A stretch of DNA of 52,249 bases from Xanthomonas arboricola pv. guizotiae (GCF_002940205.1 NZ_MDSK01000033.1:1-52249), one strand, 5' to 3'. Positions 27,409 to 37,627 are shown, numbered from the stretch's first letter. Translations and numbers: made by a program. The notes: a model not told the origin generated them from the sequence alone.

Positions 27409-27666
27409 GTGACACTCCAGAACAGGACAATCGGCCGAGGGTAGTGGCTGCTTGGCGGCGCCGCAAATGCTGATGGGCAGGGGTGCGCCGGGCGGGGTCT
27501 TCCGGCGGCTGCAACGCCGAAAAGGCGACGGCACTTCGTACCGGCGCGGTGGCCTGCCGGCGCGTGCCTGCCCAAGCGGGCCCGGCCGGGTCCGCTCAAG
27601 TTGCTCATCGCTTCGCCGTTACCTGGGGCGACCTATCTTGACCAGACGCCGCCCGCCGATCACGCC

Positions 27667-30249
27667 ATGACCGTCCTGTTGCCGCCCGTGCCGATCCCTG
27701 TCGACGACGCCCTGCGCGTGGACGCGGTGCGACGGTTGGGCGTGCTGGACAGCGAGGCCGAGGCCGAATTCGATGACATCGCCTGGCTGGCCGCGCATGT
27801 CAGCGGCGCGCCGATGGCGATGGTGTCGCTGCTGGATGCCGACCGCCAATGGTTCAAGGCGCGCTGCGGCACCGATCTGGAAGGCACTCCGCGCAGCGTG
27901 TCGTTCTGCTCCTACGCGGTGATGGGCACCGAGCTGATGGAGGTGCCCGATGCCGAGGCCGACCCGCGCTTCGCCAACAACCCGTTGGTGACCGCCGCAC
28001 CGGGTGTGCGCTCCTACGTGGGGGTGCCGTTGATCGGGCGCGAAGGCTACGCCTACGGCACCTTGTGCACGCTCAGTACCAAACCGCGCGTGCTCGACGA
28101 CGACCGGAAGCAGGCCTTGATCCGCCTCGCACGCCAGGCCTCCAACCAGCTGGAAGCGCGCCGCGACCGGCTGGCTGCGCAGGCGCAGCGGCAGACCTTG
28201 AGCATGTTGCTGGAAGCCATGCCCGACGGCGTGGTGGCCTGCGGCACCGACGGCTTGCTGCGCGAGTTCAATCACGCGGCCCGGCAATGGCATGGCACCG
28301 ATCCGCGCCTGCTTCCGCCGGTGCAATGGGCGCAGCATTTCGATCTCTATACCGCCGACGGCAACCACCTGTTGCCCACCGAGGCCATCCCGCTGCTGCG
28401 TGCCTGGCGCGGTGAACATGTGCGCAATGCCGAACTGGTGATTCGCGCTACCAACCAGCTGCCGCGCAGCGTGCTGTGCAATGCAGACCCGGTGGCTGGC
28501 GACAAGGGTGCGGCGTTAGGCGCGGTGTGCGTGATGCACGACATCACCCAGCTCAAGGATGCATCGGCCGCACTGGCCGGCGAACGTGCGCGCCTGCAGG
28601 CATTGGTGGATGCCTCGCAGGACGTGGCGATCATGGCGTTCGACCCGCAGGGCCGTCTCGAACTGTTCAATCCCGGCGCCGAGCGTCTGCTCGGTTACCG
28701 CGCCGACGAGGTGCTGGGCACCTGCCCGTCGCGGTTTCATCTGCCGGCCGAACTGGAACGGCACATGGCGACGCTGGCGTTGTCGCCGCCGTCGTACGTG
28801 AAGCTGGCAGCGGCCGCCGCTGGCGATGTGCTGGCCGAAGAACTCTGGACGTTGGTGCGCAAGGACGGCGATCTGCGTCGGGTGCGCCTGTGTTTTAACG
28901 TGATCCACGATGCGCAGCAGGGCCTGGCCGGGTATCTGGCGATGGCCATCGACGTCACCGCCGAATTGCAGGCGCAAGCCGCCGCGCAGCTGGCCGCCGA
29001 GCGCTTCACCGGTGCATTCGAAACTGCGCCGCAAGGCATGGCGATCGTGTCGCTGGAAGGCGCCTGGCGCGACGTCAATCCGGCGTTGTGCAGCATCCTG
29101 GGCTACCCGCGCGAGCAACTGCTGCGCACCACCTTCCAGCAGATCACCCATCCGGACGATCTGCAGATGGATCTGCAACTGGTGCAGGACCTGATCGATG
29201 GCAAACGCGACAATTACAGCCTGGCCAAGCGTTACATCAGCCAGCAAGGCGCGGTGATCTGGGCGCAGCTGTCGGTGTCGCTGGTGCGCGACAGCAGCGG
29301 TGCGCCAGTGCATTTCGTCTCGCAGATCCAGGACGTCACCGAGCGTCACGTGGCCGCCGAGCGGCTGGCCGAAAGCGAAGCGCGCCTGCGCGCGATCAGC
29401 GACGCCACGCCCACCTTGGTCGCCCAGTTCGATGCCCGGCTGCGCTGCCTGTTCGCCAACCAGGCCCATCGCGACTGGCTCGGCGTGGAGCCTGCCAGCC
29501 TGGTCGGTTGCCATATCACCCAGGTGCTGGGCGAAGACCTCAGCCCCGCCGCGCGCGCTGCGTTGGCACACGTGGTGGCCGGGCAACGCGCCAGCTTCGA
29601 ACATGTCTTGCGCGGCGGAATTGCTCCGCGCGATGTGGAAGTCACCCTGGTCCCGGAAACGCATGCGGCCGCGTCGCAGGGGCAGGGCTTCTTCCTGATG
29701 GCGCACGATGTCACCGCGCACAAGACACTGCACCGCCTGATGCACGAGCGCGCCACCCGCGATGCGTTGACCGGCCTGCCGAACCGGCATGCCTGGTCCG
29801 AAGCGCTGCAGGTGGCGGTTGCGCAGGCGCAACAGCAGCAGCGCGCGGTGGCAGTGATGTTCCTGGATCTGGACGGCTTCAAGCGCATCAACGATGTGTA
29901 CGGCCACCGCGCCGGCGACGCGGTGCTGGTGGCGTTTGGCAGCTGCCTGCAACGCGCGGCCGGCGAGCGCTATCTGGTCGCACGCCTGGCCGGCGACGAA
30001 TTCGTGGTATTGCTGGACGCACTGCAGGATGCGCAGGCCGAATGCGCCGCAGTAGCAGACCGCATCCGCACGCTGGCGGCGGAAGGTGCCCTGTTCGGCG
30101 ACCAGCACCTGCCGATCCAGCCCAGCATCGGCGTGGCCTGGCAATACGGCGCACAGGCCGAAGCGGCCAGCCTGATGCATGCCGCTGACGAGGCGATGTA
30201 TGCGGCCAAGCGCACGCGTCGGCCGGCCGGGCAAGCGCCGCGGTCGTAA
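27667..30249 (+). CDS. GAF-PAS-GGDEF diguanylate cyclase candidate
   Basis: The start is ATG 27667 (MTVLLPPVPIPVDDALRVDAVRRLG). The 860-residue protein has an N-terminal GAF domain (about 20-165). It is followed by four PAS-like units (about 180-310, 325-445, 455-570 and 580-690), each ending near DIT, DVT or similar. The GGDEF domain starts near 690 with DALTGLPNRHAWSE, and the signature is AGDEF (775-779) in ARLAGDEFVVLL. An A in the first position is tolerated in active cyclases, and metal-binding residues look present (FLDLDGFKRIND). RxxD is not evident at the usual spot. No EAL domain or membrane helix is present, so it is cytosolic. Confidence 0.9.
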   Translation: MTVLLPPVPIPVDDALRVDAVRRLGVLDSEAEAEFDDIAWLAAHVSGAPMAMVSLLDADRQWFKARCGTDLEGTPRSVSFCSYAVMGTELMEVPDAEADPRFANNPLVTAAPGVRSYVGVPLIGREGYAYGTLCTLSTKPRVLDDDRKQALIRLARQASNQLEARRDRLAAQAQRQTLSMLLEAMPDGVVACGTDGLLREFNHAARQWHGTDPRLLPPVQWAQHFDLYTADGNHLLPTEAIPLLRAWRGEHVRNAELVIRATNQLPRSVLCNADPVAGDKGAALGAVCVMHDITQLKDASAALAGERARLQALVDASQDVAIMAFDPQGRLELFNPGAERLLGYRADEVLGTCPSRFHLPAELERHMATLALSPPSYVKLAAAAAGDVLAEELWTLVRKDGDLRRVRLCFNVIHDAQQGLAGYLAMAIDVTAELQAQAAAQLAAERFTGAFETAPQGMAIVSLEGAWRDVNPALCSILGYPREQLLRTTFQQITHPDDLQMDLQLVQDLIDGKRDNYSLAKRYISQQGAVIWAQLSVSLVRDSSGAPVHFVSQIQDVTERHVAAERLAESEARLRAISDATPTLVAQFDARLRCLFANQAHRDWLGVEPASLVGCHITQVLGEDLSPAARAALAHVVAGQRASFEHVLRGGIAPRDVEVTLVPETHAAASQGQGFFLMAHDVTAHKTLHRLMHERATRDALTGLPNRHAWSEALQVAVAQAQQQQRAVAVMFLDLDGFKRINDVYGHRAGDAVLVAFGSCLQRAAGERYLVARLAGDEFVVLLDALQDAQAECAAVADRIRTLAAEGALFGDQHLPIQPSIGVAWQYGAQAEAASLMHAADEAMYAAKRTRRPAGQAPRS

Positions 30250-30674
30250 AGCGTCGTGCATTGATGGTGCAGGCCAGCGCGTTGCTGCTGCCGACGGATG
30301 CACAAGCCGGCTGCGAATCGCAACTCGCCATCTCCGACTTCCAGCAGCGTCCGCGTTGACGTAGGCAACGCCAGGTGCGTCCTTGCCAGGGAACGAGCGA
30401 TAGCACTAGCCGATGCGGATCCCGGCACCTTGGGCCACGCGGTTGGTGCTCAGGCGCGCGGTTCCCCCGCTTTCCCACTGCATGCCATCGCTTCCAACAA
30501 GATGGCGACGGTGCAGTCGGCCCGCGATTGCGGCGCGACCTTGCGCGGGCGCACTGCAGAGGGCTGTCGTTGCGTCACGATCCCAGGCAATCAGTGACGG
30601 GTACCGCCGCGCCTCCTACCGATATCGCCTGGCGCACAGGGGCGCGAGCCCGCGTGCGTGGCAGGTGGTATCGC
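30250..30674. other. Intergenic, no gene seen
   Basis: This 425-bp region lies between the convergent GAF-PAS-GGDEF and chemoreceptor genes. I see no convincing coding sequence and no strong hairpin. Confidence 0.4.
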
Positions 30675-32879
30675 TCAGGCATGCAGTCTTCGGTCAGGCG
30701 CAGGCTGCGCGGCGATGGGCTGCTTTGCAGCGGCCTGCGCGTTCGATGCGCTGCGTGCCTGCGGCCGCCTGGCGTCCGGTACCAACCGGAACACCGCCAC
30801 CGCGCGGGTCAGATCCGCCGCCTGGTCTTCCATGCTGCGCGCCGCCGCGGTGGCTTCCTCCACCAGTGCGGCGTTCTGCTGGGTCATTTCGTCCGGCTGC
30901 ATCACCGTGGTGCTGACCTGCTCGATACCGGCGCTTTGCTCGGTGCTGGCAGCGGTGATCTCGGCCATGATGTCGGTCACCCGCTGCACCGAGCTGACCA
31001 CCTCGGTCATGGTGCTGCCGGCCTGCTGCACCAGGTCCGAGCCCTGCGCCACTTTCTCCACCGAATCGGAGATCAGCTGCTTGATTTCCTTGGCCGCGCC
31101 GGCCGAGCGCTGCGCCAGCGCGCGCACTTCGGTGGCCACCACCGCAAATCCGCGGCCTTGCTCGCCGGCGCGCGCCGCTTCCACCGCCGCGTTCAAGGCC
31201 AGGATATTGGTCTGGAACGCGATACCGTCGATCACCCCGATGATGTCGGAAATACGCGCCGACGATTGCGTGATCGCCTGCATGGTGCTGACCACTTCCT
31301 GCACCACGCGGCCACCGCTTTCGGCGACCTCGCCGGTACCCTTGACCAGTTGGTTGGCCTGGCGCGCGTTGTCGGCGTTCTGGCGCACGGTGGAGGTAAG
31401 CTCTTCCATCGAGGCGGCGGTTTCTTCCAGGTTCGCCGCCTGATGCTCGGTGCGCGTGGACAGGTCGGCATTGCCGCTGGCGATCTCGCCTGCGGCGGTG
31501 TTGATCGTCTCGGCCGAGTGCTGGATGCCCTGCACGATGCTGGTCAGCTGGATCGCCGTGCGGTTGGCCGCATTGGCCAGGCGGCCGAATGCGCCCTCGT
31601 AATGCGATTCCACCCGCTGCGACAGATCGCCATCGGCAATCGCGGCCATGATGCGGCCGACATCGTCCAGGCCTGCATCGGCCTGCTGCATCAGGCGGTT
31701 CAGTGCCTGCACCATTTCGGCGAACGCGAACTGGTAGCGCGACTGCTCGCCGCGGGCGGAGAAGTCGCCGCGCGCGGCCGCGTCGGCCAGGCGTGCGATG
31801 TCGCTGTTGATCGCCGACAGGTTGCTCTTCACCGTGTCCAGCGCTTCGTGCAGCGCCGCGCGCTGGCCGGGCAGGCGACGCATGTCGCGGCGCAGATCGC
31901 CACGGCCGTACTCGCCCATCAGCTCCATCGCCTCGTTGATGGCATCCAGATGCTCGAACACCACCGTGTTCACGCCGTGCGCCAGGGTGCCGTAATCGCC
32001 GGGGAAATCCTCCGGAATGCGGTGCGCGATGTTCTCGCCCTGCTGCAGGCGGATCATGGTCTGCATCTCGCCGTTGAAGCGCTGCAACTGGGTCTGCATC
32101 TGCTGCATGCTGTGCATCAGCTGGCCGGTTTCGTCGCGCGACTCGACCCGGATATCGTTGTCGAAGCGGCCCGAGGCGATCGCCTCCGCGGTGCGCGATG
32201 CCGCCCGCAGCGGTGCCGCCATCGCCGAGGCGATCAACCAGCACAGGCCGATCACCAGCGCCACCAAGGCGCCGCCGATCAAGGTCAGGGTGCGGGTGAA
32301 GCCCCAGGCCTGCACCTGGATGTCCTCGGCGTACACGCCCATCACCAACACCCAGTTCCAGGCCGGGAAGGTCTTGGCATAGCTGATCTTGGGCAGCTGT
32401 TCCTGCTTGCCCGGCTTGGGCGCGTTGTAGTAACTGAAGCCGTCGCCGCGCTCGATCGCGGTCTTGATGTCGCGATACACGTACTGCCCGGCATCGCTCT
32501 TGTAGTCGCTCATGTCGGTGCCGACGGCGCGCTTGGGATGCATCAGGATGCGCATCTGCGGGTCGACGATGAAGAAGTAATCCACCCCGTCGTTGGTGCG
32601 CATGTCGGCCAGCGTGGTGCGTGCAGCTTCCTTGGCCTGTGCGACCGTCAGTTCGCCGGCCTTGGCCTTGTCCGCATAGCGCTGCATCACGGTCAGGCCC
32701 ATCTCCACCTCGGTCTTGACGCTGAGCTTGCGCGCCTCGATCAGGTCCAGGTATTGCAGGCGTGCCGCAGCCACTGCCAGCAGGATCACGCCCACCGTCA
32801 ACAAGCTGCACAACAGGACGAACTTGAGGGTGAGCGGGAGGTTGGCAACGTGACGACGCAACAGGGAGACAACAGGCAT
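30675..32879 (-). CDS. Methyl-accepting chemotaxis protein with periplasmic Cache domain
   Basis: This 734-residue receptor has a first membrane helix (about 18-40, [21 protein letters not shown]). A periplasmic single Cache domain (about 45-190) contains [21 protein letters not shown] and [19 protein letters not shown] second helix (about 195-218) leads to a HAMP domain, a second HAMP-like unit near 400-450 ([24 protein letters not shown]) and the signalling domain. The hairpin tip is [41 protein letters not shown], complete. The C-terminus is alanine- and glutamine-rich and lacks a clear CheR-binding pentapeptide. Single Cache receptors commonly sense small organic acids or amino acids. No che genes are next to it. 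Confidence 0.95.
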   Translation of the reverse strand: MPVVSLLRRHVANLPLTLKFVLLCSLLTVGVILLAVAAARLQYLDLIEARKLSVKTEVEMGLTVMQRYADKAKAGELTVAQAKEAARTTLADMRTNDGVDYFFIVDPQMRILMHPKRAVGTDMSDYKSDAGQYVYRDIKTAIERGDGFSYYNAPKPGKQEQLPKISYAKTFPAWNWVLVMGVYAEDIQVQAWGFTRTLTLIGGALVALVIGLCWLIASAMAAPLRAASRTAEAIASGRFDNDIRVESRDETGQLMHSMQQMQTQLQRFNGEMQTMIRLQQGENIAHRIPEDFPGDYGTLAHGVNTVVFEHLDAINEAMELMGEYGRGDLRRDMRRLPGQRAALHEALDTVKSNLSAINSDIARLADAAARGDFSARGEQSRYQFAFAEMVQALNRLMQQADAGLDDVGRIMAAIADGDLSQRVESHYEGAFGRLANAANRTAIQLTSIVQGIQHSAETINTAAGEIASGNADLSTRTEHQAANLEETAASMEELTSTVRQNADNARQANQLVKGTGEVAESGGRVVQEVVSTMQAITQSSARISDIIGVIDGIAFQTNILALNAAVEAARAGEQGRGFAVVATEVRALAQRSAGAAKEIKQLISDSVEKVAQGSDLVQQAGSTMTEVVSSVQRVTDIMAEITAASTEQSAGIEQVSTTVMQPDEMTQQNAALVEEATAAARSMEDQAADLTRAVAVFRLVPDARRPQARSASNAQAAAKQPIAAQPAPDRRLHA

Positions 32880-32986
32880 GGCAACGGCATCCAGAACGCG
32901 CGCAGGGCGCTATGTTGTGGATAGCGGCTGATTCACATGCGGGTTGAACGCTAATTGCGGCAGCGCCCGCTTGCGACAGCTGCAAT

Positions 32987-33054
32987 GTAGGAGCGCCCCC
33001 GGGCGCGATGGGGCGTTATCGATAACGCCCCATCGCGCCCGGGGGCGCTCCTAC
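32987..33054. repeat. Perfect 68-bp GTAG-type REP palindrome
   Basis: Two exactly complementary 34-bp arms run from GTAGGAGCGCCCCCGGGCGC to the matching CTCCTAC end. They meet at GTTATCGATAAC with no loop. It is the same family as the 16.3-16.6 kb copies but perfectly symmetric. It lies between the chemoreceptor start (32879, minus) and the 3' end of the endoglucanase gene (minus). Confidence 0.95.
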
Positions 33055-33106
33055 GAGGTGCTGGGCATCGATCCAGCGATCGATGCGTGACGACGCCAGA
33101 TCCTTG

Positions 33107-33134
33107 CCTTGCAAGCTGTCGGCAGCTTGCAAGG
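33107..33134 (-). terminator. Perfect 12-bp hairpin after the endoglucanase gene
   Basis: The stem CCTTGCAAGCTG (33107-33118) pairs with CAGCTTGCAAGG (33123-33134) around a 4-nt TCGG loop. It lies 38 bp after the endoglucanase stop on the minus strand. There is no T tract, so termination is likely but not certain. Confidence 0.65.
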
Positions 33135-33171
33135 TAATGGCGGACAGGCAGTGCGTGCCCGCCGCATTGCA

Positions 33172-34608
33172 TCAGCCTGCCGCGCAGAAGCCGAACTCGG
33201 CCGTCGCACCGGCGGCCAGGGTGCGGTTGAAGTCCACGCCGCTGGCCTTGAGCGTGCTGCCGCTCTGCGACCAGGTGACATTCCAGGCGTTATTGACGGT
33301 GCCGGTGACCGGCAGCGAGATTGCCCAGGTGCCGCTGGCGGCGCCGGTATTGGTGACCTGCACGCGATTGCAATAGCCACCGGCCCACTTGCTGTCCACG
33401 ATCACCTTGGTGCTGAAGCTGCCGCTGGGCGATGGCGTCGGTGTCGGTGTCGGTGTCGGTGTTGGCGTGGGAGTTGGCGTCGGCGTGGTGCTGCTCACCG
33501 TGCCCCACAGCGTCCGCAGCAGTGCCATCTTGTCTTCGCGCACGCTGGTCCAGTCGTCGCGCAGGATGCCGCCGGTGTCGCCGCTGTTGGGATTCCACGA
33601 CCAGTAGAAGCCCTCGTTGATGCCCTTGCTGCGCAGGTACTTCACCAGCGCGTCCTGCCATACCTTGTCGCGTGCATCGCCTTCGCCGTACTTGCCGCCG
33701 AACTCGCCCAGCAGCAGCGCGTACTGGCCGGCGAACTGGCCGAAGTGACGGTCCCAGATGGCGGGCATGTTGTTGGGGAAGTTGCTGTCGTTCAAGTACG
33801 ACTGCGCGTACACGTCCGGCCCGTACACGTGCGGCGCCAGCAGCAGCCGGTTGGCCGGAATGTTCAGCGGGGTGCAGGCCAGCGGCTGCAGGTTGCCGCC
33901 CCAGAAGATGCCGCCATTGGTCGAGCAGACCGGGTTGTCGGTGATGCCTTCCACCGCAATGATCCACTTCGGCGCCACCGCGAGGACGGCGGCCGAACCG
34001 CGCTCGGCGGCCTTGTTCCAGTCGGTGGCCGCGTTGCCGGTGCCCCAGGTGGCGGCACCGTGCGGCTCGTTCTTCAGGTCCAGGCCGATCACGCTGGGCA
34101 CGTTCTTGTAGCGGTTGGCGACAAAGCGCAGATCGTCCAGCCACTGCGCTTCGGAATACGCGCTGGTGTACCAGAGCTCGGAGATGGCGGCGCAATCGGG
34201 GGTGTGGTGATCCAGCAGCACGTAGATGCCGCGCGCGTTGAATTCGTTGATCACCTTGTCCAGGATCTGTAGCGAGCTCAGGCCCTGCAGATCGGCATTG
34301 AGGCTGTAATCGATGCTGGTCGGCATCGTGCTGCTGCGCAGGGTGGCCGGGCAGAACGGCAGACGCACGGCGTTGAAGCCCAGGCCCTGCATCTGCTTGA
34401 TCATGTCCTTCCAGTTGCGTGCCCACAGGCCGTGCATGACATGGTTGCCGGTCTCGAAGCCGAACACGTTGACGCCCTTGAGCTGGACCACCTTGCCGCT
34501 GTCGTCGACGATCTTGTTGTTGCTGATGGAATAGCTGAAGGCCGGTGCGGCGGCGAGCGCCAACGCCGTGGCCAGTGCGAGCGTACTGGCAGTCCTGAAA
34601 ATGGACAT
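33172..34608 (-). CDS. engXCA: Secreted endoglucanase, GH5 plus CBM2 (EngXCA type)
   Basis: The start is ATG 34608 with GGGAG 6 nt upstream. The 478-residue protein has a signal peptide (MSIFRTASTLALATALALAAAPAFS) and a GH5 catalytic domain (about 26-360). The acid/base is Glu171 in LDLKNEPHG and the nucleophile Glu292 in LLLGEFGG. A proline-threonine linker (364-385) connects to a family 2 cellulose-binding module (386-478), which has a Cys at each end (GGYCNRVQV, EFGFCAAG) and aromatic residues. It matches the major extracellular beta-1,4-endoglucanase of Xanthomonas campestris and would leave the cell through the type II secretion system. The linker DNA is a tandem hexamer array. Confidence 0.95.
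   Translation of the reverse strand: MSIFRTASTLALATALALAAAPAFSYSISNNKIVDDSGKVVQLKGVNVFGFETGNHVMHGLWARNWKDMIKQMQGLGFNAVRLPFCPATLRSSTMPTSIDYSLNADLQGLSSLQILDKVINEFNARGIYVLLDHHTPDCAAISELWYTSAYSEAQWLDDLRFVANRYKNVPSVIGLDLKNEPHGAATWGTGNAATDWNKAAERGSAAVLAVAPKWIIAVEGITDNPVCSTNGGIFWGGNLQPLACTPLNIPANRLLLAPHVYGPDVYAQSYLNDSNFPNNMPAIWDRHFGQFAGQYALLLGEFGGKYGEGDARDKVWQDALVKYLRSKGINEGFYWSWNPNSGDTGGILRDDWTSVREDKMALLRTLWGTVSSTTPTPTPTPTPTPTPTPTPSPSGSFSTKVIVDSKWAGGYCNRVQVTNTGAASGTWAISLPVTGTVNNAWNVTWSQSGSTLKASGVDFNRTLAAGATAEFGFCAAG
33432..33484. repeat. Hexamer array encoding the Pro-Thr linker
   Basis: Inside the endoglucanase gene, a run of imperfect GGTGTC-like hexamers (minus strand codes Pro-Thr) gives the repeated PT linker. 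The more uniform part is GTCGGTGTCGGTGTCGGTGT. Such arrays change length by slippage in steps of two residues without breaking the frame. Confidence 0.8.
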
Positions 34609-34820
34609 GGTGATCTCCCTAGCGAACCCGGCTCGACACCCGAACCCGGTGAGGGGGCATCTTGGTCCGCGGCCGCATCGTTTGGCGTGATCCGGACCAC
34701 AGAAAAGGCGCATTGCCGCACCGGTCACACGCTGGCTGCGGGCCGGGTCGCTTTCGCGCACACTATCGCCGCTGTCGCCTGTCCGCAGGCTGTCCTTTCT
34801 GTCCCCGGAGTGTCTTCACA

Positions 34821-36308
34821 ATGTCCTTGCTGCGTGCCGAACTGGCGCAATGGCGCGCCTCGCCTGCGCGCGAACTGATGGCCGGTGCGGTCGCCACCTT
34901 TGCGCTGATCCCCGAAGTGATCGCCTTTGCGTTCGTGGCCGGCGTCGATCCGCAAGTGGGGTTGTTCGCATCGTTCGTGATCGGGATTGTCATCGCGTTC
35001 TTCGGCGGCCGCCCGGCGATGATTTCCGCTGCGGCCGGGTCGGTGGCACTGGTGGCCGCACCGCTGGTGGCTGCGCACGGCTTGCCCTATCTGCTGGCGG
35101 CCGGGCTGCTGGCCGGTGCGGTGCAGATCCTGTTCGGGCTGTTGCGGCTGGGCGTGCTGATGCGCTTTGTCAGCAGTTCGGTGCGCACCGGCTTCGTCAA
35201 CGCGCTGGCGGTGCTGATCTTCGCCGCGCAGCTGCCGCATCTGCAGCACGCCAACCTGGCCACCTGGGGCATGTTGGCGTTGGGCCTGCTCATCATCTAC
35301 GGCCTGCCGCGGCTGCCGCTGCCGGGCGTGTCGGCGATTCCTTCGCCGTTGCTGTGTATCCTGGTACTGACGGGGCTGGGCGCGGCATTGCATCTGCCGC
35401 TGGAGACGGTGGCCGATCTTGGCAAGCTGCCCGATGCGCTGCCGGTCCTGCAGTGGCCGGCGGTGCCGCTGACGCTGGAGACCTTGCGCATCATCGCCTT
35501 GCCGGCGCTGGCCATCGCGATGGTGGGGCTGCTCGAATCGCTGATGACCGCACGCGTGGTCGACGAACTCACCGACACCCCGAGCAACAAGAACCGCGAG
35601 TGCACCGGGCTGGGGCTGGCCAACACCGCTGCCAGCCTGTTCGGCGGCATTGCCGGCTGCGGCATGATCGGGCAGACCGTGGGCAACGTGAAGTACGGCG
35701 GGCGTGGCCGTCTCTCCACCCTGTTCGCCGGGGTGTTCCTGCTGATCCTGATGGTGCTGCTCAAGCCGTGGGTCTCGCAGGTGCCGGTGATCGCGTTGGT
35801 GGCGATCATGGTGATGGTCTCGGCCGAGACCTTCGACTGGCGTTCGCTGCGCACCGTGATCACCCATCCGCGCACCTCCAGCGTGGTGATGCTGGCCACC
35901 GTGGCGGTGACCCTGGTCACCCGCAACCTGGCCGCCGGAGTGGCGGTGGGCGTGGTGCTGAGCGGGGTGTTCTTCACCTTCAAGGTGGCCGGGCTGCTGC
36001 AGATCACGCACAGCGACGGCGACGATGGCGTGCGCACCTACCACGTGCGCGGGCAGGTGTTCTTCGCCTCGGCCGATGTGTTCATCGACGCCTTCGACGC
36101 ACGCGAAGTGCCCGGCCGCGCGGTGGTGATCGAGGTCGGCCGCGCGCATTTCTGGGACATCACCGCGGTGGCGGCGCTGGACAAGGTGGTGCAGCGGTTG
36201 CGCCATCATGGGCTGGATGTCCAGGTCAAGGGCCTGAATGCCGGCAGCCGGCGCCTGATGCAGACGCACGCGCTGGGCGACGATGCGCTGGAGTCCGCAC
36301 TGCCGTGA
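34821..36308 (+). CDS. SulP family anion transporter with STAS domain
   Basis: The start is ATG 34821 (MSLLRAELAQWRASPARELMAG), with GGAG about 10 nt upstream. The 495-residue protein has 12-14 membrane helices of the SLC26/SulP fold. AVATFALIPEVIAFAFVAGVDPQVGLFASF is near the start, and GLLESLMTARVVDELTDTPSNKNREC leads into GLANTAASLFGGIAGCGMIGQTVGNVKYGGRGRLSTLFAG. The C-terminal STAS domain (about 410-490) contains GQVFFASADVFIDAFDAREVPGRAVVIEV. The family moves sulfate, bicarbonate or dicarboxylates. No carbonic anhydrase or sulfur gene is beside it, so the substrate is open. It is divergent from the endoglucanase gene. Confidence 0.92.
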   Translation: MSLLRAELAQWRASPARELMAGAVATFALIPEVIAFAFVAGVDPQVGLFASFVIGIVIAFFGGRPAMISAAAGSVALVAAPLVAAHGLPYLLAAGLLAGAVQILFGLLRLGVLMRFVSSSVRTGFVNALAVLIFAAQLPHLQHANLATWGMLALGLLIIYGLPRLPLPGVSAIPSPLLCILVLTGLGAALHLPLETVADLGKLPDALPVLQWPAVPLTLETLRIIALPALAIAMVGLLESLMTARVVDELTDTPSNKNRECTGLGLANTAASLFGGIAGCGMIGQTVGNVKYGGRGRLSTLFAGVFLLILMVLLKPWVSQVPVIALVAIMVMVSAETFDWRSLRTVITHPRTSSVVMLATVAVTLVTRNLAAGVAVGVVLSGVFFTFKVAGLLQITHSDGDDGVRTYHVRGQVFFASADVFIDAFDAREVPGRAVVIEVGRAHFWDITAVAALDKVVQRLRHHGLDVQVKGLNAGSRRLMQTHALGDDALESALP

Positions 36309-36537
36309 GCGCGGCTGGTGCACCGGCCGGTCGCGCGCCTGCACATCCGTGTACGTCGGCTGGCCGTGCGCTGCAGCGGCCGGCGCGCGGACTCAAGTTC
36401 GTGCGCCCAGCGCCGATGAACCCGCATCGAGATTGCCGGTAACCCGCCGTGATGCCAGTGCGTTCCAGCCCGAGAGATGTGCCCGCGTGCCGTGACCGGC
36501 GCTGCGCGCCTGCGTCCGCTTGCGGGATGGTGCGGCA

Positions 36538-37518
36538 GTGACCACGGCACCCTTGCTGGAACGCATGGTGGACCTGACCGCCATCCGCGACGCCGATCTG
36601 CTCGACCTGAGTCTGCTGCGCACCATGCGCGAGGTCTGCGCGTCCGAGGAACTGTCGTTGCTGCGCATCGCGCCGGACGGCCGCAGCATGGCCGAAACGC
36701 GGCTGCGCGAGGATGGCCGGCTGTCGCTGACGGTGGCCGACATCCACGACACGCAGATGCGCGCGCAACTGGCCGACCTGCACGGGCCTGGCGATGTGGT
36801 GCAGTTGCAGCAGGACGGCCGCGCGCTGCTGGTGTACCCGATGATGGAGGCGCGCGGCATCCGCACCTGCCTGCGCGTGGGCGGCACGCGCGCGCCCGGC
36901 GCCGCCGAGCAGGTGATGCTGCAGGGCTTTGCGCGCTTCTTCCAGAATTACCGCAGCCTGCTCGACGATGCCCAGCGCGATGCGTTGACCGGCCTGCGCA
37001 ACCGCAAGACCTTCGACGATGTGATCCTGCGCCTGTTCGCCGGTGGTGCGGACGCGGCGGCCAGCGAAGGCGTGTGGCTGGGGATCGTCGACATCGATCA
37101 CTTCAAGCGCGTCAACGACAGCTTCGGCCATCTGTATGGCGACGAGGTGCTGTTGCTGGTCGCGCAATTGATGCAGCGTTGCTTCCGCCCGGACGATCTG
37201 TTGTTCCGCTTCGGCGGCGAAGAGTTCGTGATCGTGTTGCGCGGCGTGGACCGCGACACTGCGGTGAGCCTGTTCGAACGCTTCCGCAAGGCGGTGGCCG
37301 AGCAGGTGTTTCCGCAGGTCGGCAAGGTCACGCTCAGCACCGGCATCGTCGAGCTGACCGACGGCCAGTTGATCAGCCAGCTGCTCGACCAGGCCGACAA
37401 GGCGCTGTACTGGGCAAAGCAGCACGGCCGCAATCGCACCGAGGTGTACGCCGAACTGGTGGCCAGCGGAAAGATGCGGCAGGTCGCCCAGCAGGTCGGC
37501 AGCGTCGATCTGTTCTGA
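36538..37518 (+). CDS. Diguanylate cyclase (GGDEF) with novel N-terminal region
   Basis: I choose GTG 36538 (VTTAPLLERMVDLTAIRDADLL); a TTG at 36520 would add six residues. The 326-residue protein has an N-terminal sensory region (about 1-150) with no membrane helix. It contains RTMREVCASEELSLLRIAPDGRS, which looks GAF-like but which I cannot assign firmly. The GGDEF domain starts with DALTGLRNRKTFDDV. It has the metal-binding VDIDHFKRVND, the signature GGEEF (226-230) and an intact inhibitory site RPDD five residues before it. It should therefore make c-di-GMP and be product-inhibited. It is cytosolic and apparently monocistronic. Confidence 0.92.
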   Translation: MTTAPLLERMVDLTAIRDADLLDLSLLRTMREVCASEELSLLRIAPDGRSMAETRLREDGRLSLTVADIHDTQMRAQLADLHGPGDVVQLQQDGRALLVYPMMEARGIRTCLRVGGTRAPGAAEQVMLQGFARFFQNYRSLLDDAQRDALTGLRNRKTFDDVILRLFAGGADAAASEGVWLGIVDIDHFKRVNDSFGHLYGDEVLLLVAQLMQRCFRPDDLLFRFGGEEFVIVLRGVDRDTAVSLFERFRKAVAEQVFPQVGKVTLSTGIVELTDGQLISQLLDQADKALYWAKQHGRNRTEVYAELVASGKMRQVAQQVGSVDLF

Positions 37519-37627
37519 GCGGCAGTGGCGTTGGTCGGCGGCGGGCATCGCCTGTTGTCATGCATCCCCGATCGAACGCCGTAGTAGCTACACTTCAGGG
37601 CTGTTCGGACACTACCTGGGTGCTGCA

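Noticed and set aside
30375..32924. Long plus-strand open frame opposite the chemoreceptor
   Set aside because: It is a shadow of the chemoreceptor coding sequence, with no motif of its own.
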